The notes under the pieces were generated by a model. That model did no database searches. It was given only the letters and a program-made list of their open reading frames with translations, and was not told the origin of the DNA. Shown in pieces: positions 57,795 to 64,000 of a stretch of 64,000 nucleotides of DNA (positions are counted from its first letter, which is position 1; each line of letters opens with the position of its first letter). The DNA lies in assembly GCA_050246595.1 (NCBI GenBank), contig JBFWVT010000002.1, positions 121,039 to 185,038 of the forward strand, given 5' to 3'. The position numbers and the translations under genes were made by a program. Source of the stretch: DATARH01 sp050246595 (GTDB taxonomy: Bacteria; Pseudomonadota; Alphaproteobacteria; ATCC43930; CGMCC-115725).

Positions 57795-58097
57795 TTAGAG
57801 AACGGTTTCCTCGGTTATCCAAATGTCCGCGCCGGTCGCCTCGCCAAGCTCCTCCGGGTCCAATGGGTTTAAGATCGTTTCGGCTAAGTCGTTCTCCTTT
57901 ATTATGCGATCTTGAACGTCGGATAAGGCTTGCTCCCAATGGTCCGCGTCGGCGCATTCGGGAAGCCCGTAGTCACGGCAAAGCACGTTGACGAGTTCCG
58001 CCGCTTTCTCCCATGCCTTCGGTTCTGTTGAACAGACGTAACGTGGCGTTCCCGGAATGTAAGGGTGTATACCTTCCACTATCCAAACGCTTGTCAT
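57795..58097 (-). CDS. Small acidic protein, unknown
   Basis: A 100-residue protein (TSVWIVEGIHPYIPGTPRYV; WEKAAELVNVLCRDYGLPEC; ADIWITEETVL). The ATG at 58097 has AAAGGAGCCAG upstream. The I/V-W-I-T-E ending is reminiscent of the plasmid-type protein at 57335, perhaps a distant relative. Confidence 0.55.
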   Translation of the reverse strand: MTSVWIVEGIHPYIPGTPRYVCSTEPKAWEKAAELVNVLCRDYGLPECADADHWEQALSDVQDRIIKENDLAETILNPLDPEELGEATGADIWITEETVL

Positions 58098-58134
58098 CTT
58101 TCTGGCTCCTTTCACGGTTTCCCAACGAAACCCA

Positions 58135-58174
58135 TAAGCCCCAACTGTTAATTTTTGGTATATGTTGGGGCTTA
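58135..58174. other. Inverted repeat after the minus-strand AAA-partner gene
   Basis: TAAGCCCCAAC (58135-58145) pairs with GTTGGGGCTTA (58164-58174) across an 18-nt AT-rich loop. Probably a terminator-like or processing hairpin between operons. Confidence 0.5.
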
Positions 58175-58187
58175 AAGGTTGCGTCGG

Positions 58188-59021
58188 TTATCTAAACCCG
58201 TCCGTTCTTACCGAGTTGCCATCGGCCAGGAACGCCATAAATTCAATTTCGACGGCGAGCTTGGCCGCGGCTAGGTTTTTGTCGCTTTCCTGCGGGCCGC
58301 GAACCTGTACGGCGCCGGGCATATCAAACGGGTCGGTATTGGTTTGTCCATGGCTAGTTCCCGTTTTTTTGAACCATTTAGGATGCTGGCCTTGTATAGA
58401 CCAGTACAGTCTGCGGTGCATGGCAGGATGCGCCAAGGCAAACGCGCAACGGTGTATGTCGAGAGCTTGCCCGGCGGATTTTAGCGGAATTACCGCTTCA
58501 AACGTGTACGTTCCATCTTTCGATTTTGTGCGCCGCGACACGGTAAGCTCTACGCTGTACCCCATATTTTCCAACGCGTCGATGTAGGAAAGCAGCGCGG
58601 CGCCTCGGTTTATGAATGCCCGCCCGGAAACGTCCGCTATGGCGCCCCCAATGTAATTGACATGGATAACCGGCCGGCTAGCAATGGCGCCCCTTCCTGG
58701 CATCACCATTGACATAGGATCGCCAGCGACATGGCGCGGAACGAATGGATAGGCGCCCGCCACGTCAAAGCGATCCATGCGTTTAGGGAATGTCGGCCGG
58801 ATGTTTGCCATAGCGTCGAACAGATGGTTGCGCCCCTCTACCCAACCGTAGCGCGCAAGCTCCATAGCTTCGTCGAATGTGCGCGTTCCGTAATGCTTAA
58901 TATCCACTGAGGTTATGTAAATTTCACGCGATGAGTTCTTTTCCAAGTCTAGCGGCTCCTTTGCAGCCTCAGTTAAGAATGCTTCCCAGGATGTGAAGTC
59001 ATAGCGGTATTTCCAAGCCAT
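58188..59021 (-). CDS. Phage protein encoded with the AAA ATPase (DUF7192-like?)
   Basis: A 277-residue protein: MAWKYRYDFTSWEAFLTEAA at the start, TRTFDEAMELARYGWVEGRN, a Gly/Met-rich loop (VAGDPMSMVMPGRGAIASRP), and VNYIGGAIADVSGRAFINRG. It resembles phage proteins I know as DUF7192, which are found next to MoxR/CobS ATPases and contain a VWA/CobT-like fold; I am not certain of the family number. One base separates it from the ATPase gene. Confidence 0.6.
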   Translation of the reverse strand: MAWKYRYDFTSWEAFLTEAAKEPLDLEKNSSREIYITSVDIKHYGTRTFDEAMELARYGWVEGRNHLFDAMANIRPTFPKRMDRFDVAGAYPFVPRHVAGDPMSMVMPGRGAIASRPVIHVNYIGGAIADVSGRAFINRGAALLSYIDALENMGYSVELTVSRRTKSKDGTYTFEAVIPLKSAGQALDIHRCAFALAHPAMHRRLYWSIQGQHPKWFKKTGTSHGQTNTDPFDMPGAVQVRGPQESDKNLAAAKLAVEIEFMAFLADGNSVRTDGFR

Positions 59022-59022
59022 G

Positions 59023-60309
59023 TCAGAAATCTCCGTCAACGATCTTGTGCTCTATGGATTTGACCTGATCCGGCTCTAATCCTTTCCATAGGGTGATAGC
59101 TTCCACCATGCTCTGAGGCATCCCGGAGGCGAGCAGCTTGCGGCCGTAATCCGTGGCGCGCGGTGAGACGATATGTCTCAATTTTAGACCAAATACCGCC
59201 TTGCGGACCTGTTGTACACGCTTTGTCCAATCGGTGTTGCCGAATAGCGTGCGCTCCAAATCCTCGTCGTAATCAAAGTCAATGACTACAAAGCGATCCA
59301 GTGTAGCGCCATCGAGCGGGTTGCGGCCAACATACACGCGATCCGCGCCGCGCCCGTAGGTATTGCCGCCCGCGATCAGCCGGAACTCGGGGTGGCGCTC
59401 AAATTCGCCGTGCGGGAAGGCGCAAACCCCATTGGCGATGGCAGTGTTGCACCATAGCAGCGCGGCGGGATCACTCCCGTCAACCTCATCAAAAAGGAAA
59501 ACATGCCCTCCTGTGAAGGCTTTGAAAAACGCAGTAGGCTGATAATTGCCGTGCGCGTCGTTGTAGCCTGAGAGTTCGAACCGGCTTGTCACGGCACCGA
59601 TATGCGCGAACGGGCGCCCCGTAGCCTCCGCTATCTGTTTCGCCAGTGTAGTTTTTCCCGCTCCGGCCGGTCCTACCAGCATTACCGGGATATTTGCCAA
59701 GGTGCATGTCAAGATGTCCGGGAACAGGCGGTGGCGCGGCTGCTCGGGTAGCTCGCGCGTCTCGATTGGGGTTTGCACGATGATCTTTTCGCGCACGATC
59801 TCCCGTGTAGGCGCGTGTTCCTGGATTAGCTCAATGACGCGCTGCTCGTTGATCGCCCGCCCGGCGATGGCTTGAATGCCGGCTGTCAGCATGGCGAGCG
59901 CGCCGGACGGTGCCGCGTGACCGCTGGGAATAGGTGTTGGCATGGGCGCTGGTATCTCCATAGAGGGCGTAAGTTCTAAAGGTTGTGGCGCCGGCTGCCA
60001 CCCCGGCAAAGGATCGCCAGGTTCCGGCATGGTCGCGCTTGGAACCGATGGTGCAGGATCAGGTTGACGCCATGGCTTGCGCGTCGCCGCCGGATTGTAA
60101 TCGCCACGAGTCAGCAATGCCCGAATGTAGGCTTCCTTCGCGTAGCACTTCCAAAGCGTGTCGTCCCGCATACCCTTGGCGCGATAGTCAGGGATTCCTT
60201 TTGCGACAACCCAAGCCCGCACGGTTTCCTTATTCGCCGCAGTGATGCGGAATGACGGATCGCCTGGCGGTGCGCCAAGCTGGCGCTCTAATGATAAGGT
60301 ATCGGTCAT
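59023..60309 (-). CDS. MoxR/CobS-type AAA+ ATPase
   Basis: A 428-residue protein. Residues 1-130 form a small N-terminal domain and a long Pro-rich linker; the AAA core starts at about 205 with VMLVGPAGAGKTTLAKQIAE (Walker A), GGHVFLFDEVDGSDPAALLW (Walker B), and sensor sequences (FRLIAGGNTYGRGAD; LDRFVVIDFD, the Arg finger region). Such phage ATPases act with the next gene as a chelatase-like chaperone pair, possibly remodelling a host or phage complex. Confidence 0.82.
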   Translation of the reverse strand: MTDTLSLERQLGAPPGDPSFRITAANKETVRAWVVAKGIPDYRAKGMRDDTLWKCYAKEAYIRALLTRGDYNPAATRKPWRQPDPAPSVPSATMPEPGDPLPGWQPAPQPLELTPSMEIPAPMPTPIPSGHAAPSGALAMLTAGIQAIAGRAINEQRVIELIQEHAPTREIVREKIIVQTPIETRELPEQPRHRLFPDILTCTLANIPVMLVGPAGAGKTTLAKQIAEATGRPFAHIGAVTSRFELSGYNDAHGNYQPTAFFKAFTGGHVFLFDEVDGSDPAALLWCNTAIANGVCAFPHGEFERHPEFRLIAGGNTYGRGADRVYVGRNPLDGATLDRFVVIDFDYDEDLERTLFGNTDWTKRVQQVRKAVFGLKLRHIVSPRATDYGRKLLASGMPQSMVEAITLWKGLEPDQVKSIEHKIVDGDF

Positions 60310-60418
60310 TGGCTCCTTCCTTGCCGGCCCGTTGATCGGTCGGTGTGCAACCCCATACAGCCTCCCATGTAGGGCTGTCCAGGGAGTAGGGTATTTTTAA
60401 CCACGATTGTGCCGCACT

Positions 60419-60429
60419 CTACAGTGTAG
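60419..60429. repeat. Palindrome CTACAGTGTAG (copy 13), intergenic
   Basis: First of three perfect copies in the divergent control region. Confidence 0.85.
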
Positions 60430-60565
60430 GCGAGTGGGCCTTGCCGCTGATCCCTGGGGTGTATATGCCCACTATTCACACTATGGATATACACCACCTG
60501 TCGCCATCCATCCCATGAATGGGGCATGGGCTTACCTAGGATTTTGTAATAAATCCAATGGGTTA

Positions 60566-60576
60566 CTACATTGTAG
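60566..60576. repeat. Palindrome CTACATTGTAG (copy 14), intergenic
   Basis: Second copy in the control region, between inverted and direct GGTGTATAT repeats. Confidence 0.85.
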
Positions 60577-60694
60577 GCCATGGATATCCAATGTATATCC
60601 GGGTGTATATCAATGGTATCACCCGTGTATACCCTATTTAAGCGCGTGTAGACGCCTATGGGATGTCCCCTTGGCGCCCCATCGGTCCCAGTGT

Positions 60695-60705
60695 CTACAA
60701 TGTAG
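60695..60705. repeat. Palindrome CTACAATGTAG (copy 15), intergenic
   Basis: Third copy, followed after six bases by an imperfect copy (CTACGGTGTAG, 60712-60722) so two sites lie 17 bp apart, a spacing that would allow cooperative binding on one DNA face. Confidence 0.85.
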
Positions 60706-60740
60706 GATATCCTACGGTGTAGTTATGTAGAAAAAAGACC

Positions 60741-60766
60741 GGGGGTGGGGTGGGGGTGGGGGCGGG
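60741..60766 (+). other. G-quadruplex-type G-rich run
   Basis: Five G tracts of three to five separated by single T or C bases. This fits the G3+N1-7 quadruplex pattern on the plus strand, upstream of the packaging genes. Confidence 0.75.
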
Positions 60767-60827
60767 ACGGCGCGGCGGTATGGGCATGTATCTCTCTGTA
60801 ATCACACGAAAACTTCCCCGGAAATCT

Positions 60828-60887
60828 TTAAATACCCTACACGAAAACCGCGGACTTCCAACCCCTCCCACATTAAATACCCTACAC
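60828..60887. repeat. 15-bp direct repeat TTAAATACCCTACAC
   Basis: Exact copies at 60828-60842 and 60873-60887, 45 bp apart. An inverted 11-bp part of it occurs at 60386-60396. Confidence 0.8.
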
Positions 60888-60936
60888 CCCGACCGTAGGA
60901 TTTCCGCCATTTCGTTGTTAGGCTTACACATTGCCC

Positions 60937-60965
60937 TTGACACCACATAGGAGCCTGTGTAGGAA
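60937..60965 (+). promoter_or_regulatory. Candidate packaging-operon promoter with operator variant
   Basis: TTGACA (60937-60942), 17-bp spacer, TAGGAA (60960-60965). CCTGTGTAGG (60954-60963) overlaps the -10, and the same AGGAAAG serves as ribosome site of the gene at 60973, so the assignment of the -10 is uncertain. Confidence 0.4.
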
Positions 60966-60972
60966 AGTAATC

Positions 60973-61497
60973 ATGCCGAGAAAACAGGTTCCCGCGCTGC
61001 TGCGAAGAAAAAGCGAAGATTTCGGTCCCGCTATGCTTGCGCTCAACGACAGGCAGCGGACATGGGTTCTCGCCTATATCGAGACTGGCGGGAACGCCAC
61101 GGAAGCCTGCCGGCGGGCCGGGTATGGGGACAGCGAACGCGGTTCGGCCAAAATCCAAGGGTATCGCAACAAGAACAATCCGAAAATCCAGGCGGCGATT
61201 GTCGAGATGATCGACGGGCAGGCCAAGTCGGATGGGGTTCGGGTCGGGTTTCAGGCGCTTTTGGAGATCGCCGGCAATCCGCAGCACAAGGATCAGGCCA
61301 AGGCGGCGATTGCGCTGGTCAATCTGGCCGGTCTCGGGATCACGGTGCAGCACAAGCATGACGTGAAGATCGAGCTGACGGTTGAGGAAAAGGTGCAGCA
61401 GTTGAAGCAGTTCGCCGAGATCATCGGGGTGGCGCCCGACAAGGTACTCGGGGTGGTCGATCTGGAGCCGGAAGAATACGAGGTTGAAGATGGCTAA
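60973..61497 (+). CDS. terS: Terminase small subunit
   Basis: A 174-residue protein with the phage TerS DNA-binding start: ALNDRQRTWVLAYIETGGNA then TEACRRAGYGD, a helix-turn-helix. A long C-terminal helix (ELTVEEKVQQLKQFAEIIGV) probably oligomerises. The ATG at 60973 has AGGAAAG upstream. It overlaps terL by 8 bp. It recognises the packaging start on phage DNA. Confidence 0.85.
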   Translation: MPRKQVPALLRRKSEDFGPAMLALNDRQRTWVLAYIETGGNATEACRRAGYGDSERGSAKIQGYRNKNNPKIQAAIVEMIDGQAKSDGVRVGFQALLEIAGNPQHKDQAKAAIALVNLAGLGITVQHKHDVKIELTVEEKVQQLKQFAEIIGVAPDKVLGVVDLEPEEYEVEDG

Positions 61498-62974
61498 GAC
61501 CTATGGTTCCCGGTCGAAAATGCCGATCGACGACGCTCTGGAGCACTTCAAACTTCTGGCCGATCGCAAGCAGTTCGAACGTTGGCGGTATTTCACGCCG
61601 ACCGCGAAGCAGATGGAGTTTTTCGCCACCGGCCGAACGCACCCGGAGCGGCTGTTGATCGCGGGCAACCGGCTGGGGAAGACCGAGGCGGCGGCCTATG
61701 AGATCAGCCGGCACATGACCGGGGAATATCCGCCGTGGTGGCCGGGCAAGGTCTACACACGCCCGGTTCGGGTTTGGGCCGCCGGCACGTCCGCGGTGCA
61801 GGTTCGCGAGACCGGCCAGGAGAAGCTGTGCGGCCCGGTCGGCGACCCCGAGATGCTGGGGTCCGGGTACATCCCCAAGGCGGCGTTTGTCGGGGAACCC
61901 ACGGCGAGCCGGTCGGCGCCGAACGCCTATGACAGTTTCCAGGTGCGCCACAAATCCGGCGGGGTTTCCCGGTTGGTGTTCAAGACCTACGAGCAGGAGC
62001 GCCGCCACTGGCAGGGCGCCGAGATCGACGTCCTCTGGCCCGACGAGGAGCCGCCGATGGACCTTTACGTGGAGGGTCGGACCCGGTTGGGCGGCAAGGG
62101 GATGACGATGATGACGTTCACGCCGCTGTTTGGCATGTCGGATGTCGTCAGGCGCTTTTTTGATGAGCAAGACCCGCTGCGGGTGATGGTCCAGTACGGC
62201 ATCAAAGACGCCACGTTCATGACCGAGGAGCAGCGCGAGGGTCTGATTGCGGGGTATCCGCTCCACGAACGCGAAGCCCGCATGAACGGGACGCCGGTTT
62301 TTGGGGAAGGGCGGATTTTTCGGGTGCCGGAGGAGGATTTGCGGATACCGGCGGTGCCACGGGACCGCATTCCTCTGCACTGGAAAAAGATTTGGGGGCT
62401 GGATTTCGGCATAAATCACCCGTTTGCGGCTGTTTTGCTGGCATGGGACACCGAAAATTCGGTCAAGGAAGGCAGCGGGCCGGTCGGGACGATCTACATC
62501 CTGGCCTCTATCCGCATGAAGGGCGCCATTCCGCTGCAACACGCGGACGCAATCAAGAAAATCGCCCCAGGCGTCCCGATAGCCTGGCCGCATGACGGTC
62601 ATGCGCGGGATCGCGGGTCGGGAGAGAGCCTGGCGCCGCTTTACAAGGCTCAGGGCCTCAACATGATGAACACCCACGCCACACATCCCGAGGGGGGACT
62701 ATCGACGGAGGCCGGGGTGGCGATCATGGACGCCTATATGCAGGCCCGGCAGTGGAAAGTGTTCGATAATCAGCCTGAGTGGTTCCAGGAATACGGCCAA
62801 TACCACCGGAAAGACGGGCTGATCGTCAAAACCCACGACGATTTGATGTCGGCCAGCCGGATCGCAACGATGATGCGCCGCTACGCCCGCCCGGTGCCGC
62901 TTGGCGGCCGGTTCGTCACCCGTCAGAAAGGGCCAAGGATGGTTGACGGCGTGGATTTTGACCTGTTCGGATAG
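61490..62974 (+). CDS. terL: Terminase large subunit
   Basis: A 494-residue packaging motor: Walker A LLIAGNRLGKTEAA (Lys64), Walker B EIDVLWPDEEPP, and a C-terminal RNase H-like nuclease starting WGLDFGINHPFAAVLL with the first Asp, and the late HDDLMSASR. It is of the T7/P22-like short type. The ATG at 61490 is preferred over the TTG at 61484. It couples to terS by overlap. Confidence 0.92.
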   Translation: MAKTYGSRSKMPIDDALEHFKLLADRKQFERWRYFTPTAKQMEFFATGRTHPERLLIAGNRLGKTEAAAYEISRHMTGEYPPWWPGKVYTRPVRVWAAGTSAVQVRETGQEKLCGPVGDPEMLGSGYIPKAAFVGEPTASRSAPNAYDSFQVRHKSGGVSRLVFKTYEQERRHWQGAEIDVLWPDEEPPMDLYVEGRTRLGGKGMTMMTFTPLFGMSDVVRRFFDEQDPLRVMVQYGIKDATFMTEEQREGLIAGYPLHEREARMNGTPVFGEGRIFRVPEEDLRIPAVPRDRIPLHWKKIWGLDFGINHPFAAVLLAWDTENSVKEGSGPVGTIYILASIRMKGAIPLQHADAIKKIAPGVPIAWPHDGHARDRGSGESLAPLYKAQGLNMMNTHATHPEGGLSTEAGVAIMDAYMQARQWKVFDNQPEWFQEYGQYHRKDGLIVKTHDDLMSASRIATMMRRYARPVPLGGRFVTRQKGPRMVDGVDFDLFG

Positions 62975-62983
62975 AAATTCCCC

Positions 62984-63012
62984 TTGACCAATCCCATATA
63001 GGATGCCATACA
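62984..63012 (+). promoter_or_regulatory. Candidate promoter of the portal operon
   Basis: TTGACC (62984-62989), 17-bp spacer with CATATAGGATGC, then CATACA (63007-63012). The start of transcription would lie at about 63019, next to the ATG at 63020, and CAGGAA overlaps as ribosome site; weak evidence. Confidence 0.3.
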
Positions 63013-63019
63013 GGAATTT

Positions 63020-63238
63020 ATGCAGACGGATGAAGCCCCGCCCCGAGTGGCGATCGAGCATTACGCAGATGGGGAGTTATGCGATGGCGCGATAGCCCTA
63101 GAGGGTATCCGGTGCTTCCCGATGCTCTGGCCGGCGAAGATGATCGGGGTTCGGATCGGCTCGGAAGTGCTTTATTTCGACCGTGAGGAGCTGTTGGAGT
63201 TCGCCGAGGAATTGAGGAAGGCAGCGCACGATGGCTGA
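63020..63238 (+). CDS. Small acidic protein before portal, unknown
   Basis: A 72-residue protein (APPRVAIEHYADGELCDGAI; VLYFDREELLEFAEELRKAA). CAGGAATTT precedes the ATG. It overlaps the portal start by 8 bp. Possibly a packaging accessory or assembly protein. Confidence 0.6.
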   Translation: MQTDEAPPRVAIEHYADGELCDGAIALEGIRCFPMLWPAKMIGVRIGSEVLYFDREELLEFAEELRKAAHDG

Positions 63239-64000
63239 CTACAAGCTGCCCGAACAGTACCGCCAGATTGGTGACGAGGAGCAGCAGACCTATCAAGAGG
63301 TCATGCGGCACTTCCACCAGCTCGCTCAATGGCGGTCAACGTTTGAGCAGCATTGGGAGGAGATCGCCAGGATCGTGTTGCCGGCGTACAGCGGCACTTT
63401 CACCTTCGGCAATTTCTCGATGCCGGGGACGAAAAAGACCTACGATCAGGTTGACAGCACGGCGCAGTTGGCGTTGTCCCGGTTCGGGGCGATATGCGAC
63501 AGCCTGTTGACGCCGCGCAACATGAAATACCAGTTCTTAAAGGCGTCGAACCGGGATTTGAACAAAATCCGCCGGGTCCGCCTTTGGTTCAACGAAGTCA
63601 CCGACATTCTGTTCGAGGAGCGATACAAGCCGCAAGCCAATTTCGCCAGCCAGAACCACAACAATTTCCTGATGCTGGGCGCGTTCGGTACGCAGGCGAT
63701 GTTTGTTGACGATCTGATCGACGATCTTACGCGGGTTCCGACCGGACTTCGGTATCGGTCCTGTCCGCCCGGTGAAATCTATCTGATCGAGAACCATCAA
63801 GGGATCGTCAACGGGTTCATCCGGTGGTTCCGCTACACGGCGCAGCAAGCCTATGAGGATTTCGGCCCGGATCGGTTGCCGCAGTGTATGTGGCAGGCAT
63901 TGAAGACCGGCAGTCAGCAGCCCTACGATTTTCTGCACAAGGTCTGTCTGCGTACCAATTACGATCCTGAGCGGTTCGATGCTCGGGCTTTGCCGTTCTC
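63231..64000 (+). CDS. Portal (head-tail connector) protein, truncated by window end
   Basis: 256 codons of an open frame that continues past 64000. The product begins MADYKLPEQYRQIGDEEQQT and has WRSTFEQHWEEIARIVLPAY, STAQLALSRFGAICDSLLTP and RNMKYQFLKASNRDLNK, characteristic of the T7-like head-to-tail connector family (about 500-560 residues in full). So roughly half is visible. The following genes (scaffold expected) are outside the window. Confidence 0.88.
   Translation, partial: MADYKLPEQYRQIGDEEQQTYQEVMRHFHQLAQWRSTFEQHWEEIARIVLPAYSGTFTFGNFSMPGTKKTYDQVDSTAQLALSRFGAICDSLLTPRNMKYQFLKASNRDLNKIRRVRLWFNEVTDILFEERYKPQANFASQNHNNFLMLGAFGTQAMFVDDLIDDLTRVPTGLRYRSCPPGEIYLIENHQGIVNGFIRWFRYTAQQAYEDFGPDRLPQCMWQALKTGSQQPYDFLHKVCLRTNYDPERFDARALPF

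Larger units (their letters stand above)
60310..60972. promoter_or_regulatory. 663-bp divergent control region, candidate origin
   Basis: No supported gene. Three perfect palindromes (60419, 60566, 60695) and one imperfect copy (60712) lie here, with GGTGTATAT at 60458-60466 and 60602-60610 and its inverse at 60487-60495, partial copies at about 60592 and 60625, a 15-bp direct repeat, a third AAATACCCTAC copy (inverted, 60386-60396), a G-rich run at 60741-60766, and the terminase promoter. The repeat density far exceeds any other part of the phage. Confidence 0.6.

Noticed and set aside
24392..60705. Palindromes as a CRISPR array or insertion-sequence ends
   Set aside because: Copies are scattered over 36 kb with irregular spacing and many are inside genes; there are no spacers, cas genes or transposases.
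60306..60730. Frames of 91 (minus) and 107 (plus) codons in the divergent control region
   Set aside because: Both read through the repeats (palindromes, GGTGTATAT copies) and have no codon bias or ribosome site; the repeat structure explains the sequence better.

Overview
The first 22.3 kb reads as chromosome of a GC-rich alphaproteobacterium (Rhodospirillales- or Hyphomicrobiales-like; inferred from codon use and gene families, not proven). It carries a Tat-exported sugar-type binding protein, a flavin-dependent LLM oxidoreductase, protocatechuate 3,4-dioxygenase (pcaGH), a polyphosphate kinase/exopolyphosphatase pair (ppk1-ppx), PHB synthesis genes (phaB, phaA) and assorted enzymes. GTAG-headed REP-like palindromes and other inverted repeats sit between genes. 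From about 15.6 to 20.0 kb the content changes: an AT-rich membrane/coiled-coil gene, a PIN toxin-type pair, a HhH-GPD glycosylase, and a SEFIR-domain gene divergent from a small multi-pass membrane protein. This looks like a small defence-type island.

From about 22.4-22.7 kb to the end of the window the sequence is a tailed phage of podovirus (T7-like) virion plan. On the plus strand from 22.8 to 41.8 kb lie the major capsid protein, small head proteins, two tandem gp11-like tail adaptors, a gp12-like nozzle protein, internal virion proteins (the last is 1658 residues and contains an ADP-ribosyltransferase-like domain), fibre proteins and two holin-like membrane proteins. A minus-strand block (41.9-52.4 kb) carries nucleotide-pool enzymes (MazZ-like dNTP pyrophosphohydrolase, dCTP deaminase/dUTPase fold), a Holliday-junction-type nuclease, a family A DNA polymerase, a DUF2815-type protein, a DUF2800-type PD-(D/E)XK nuclease and an SNF2 helicase. 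A plus-strand prim-pol/AAA primase-helicase follows (53.4-55.3 kb). A second minus-strand block (55.3-60.3 kb) holds small unknowns and a MoxR/CobS-type AAA ATPase with its partner. The plus-strand packaging genes (small and large terminase, portal) run off the end at 64.0 kb.

The phage part therefore starts at the capsid gene and ends in the portal gene, so its order is circularly permuted inside the head module. No integrase, classical repressor or endolysin is recognisable in the 41.5 kb visible. The remainder of portal, the scaffold and any integrase would have to lie beyond 64 kb; a chimeric assembly join near 22.4 kb is the alternative.

The most unusual signal is an 11-bp palindrome, CTACA-N-TGTAG, found 15 times in the phage and not at all (by eye) in the bacterial part. 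Six copies are intergenic, one running into a ribosome-binding site. Nine are inside genes and all nine are read in the same codon frame. A related variant, CCTGTGTAGG, occurs five times, twice beside TTGACA boxes. The 663-bp divergent region before the terminase genes concentrates three of the palindromes with GGTGTATAT repeats, a 15-bp direct repeat and a G-quadruplex-type run, and looks like the phage's control or origin region.
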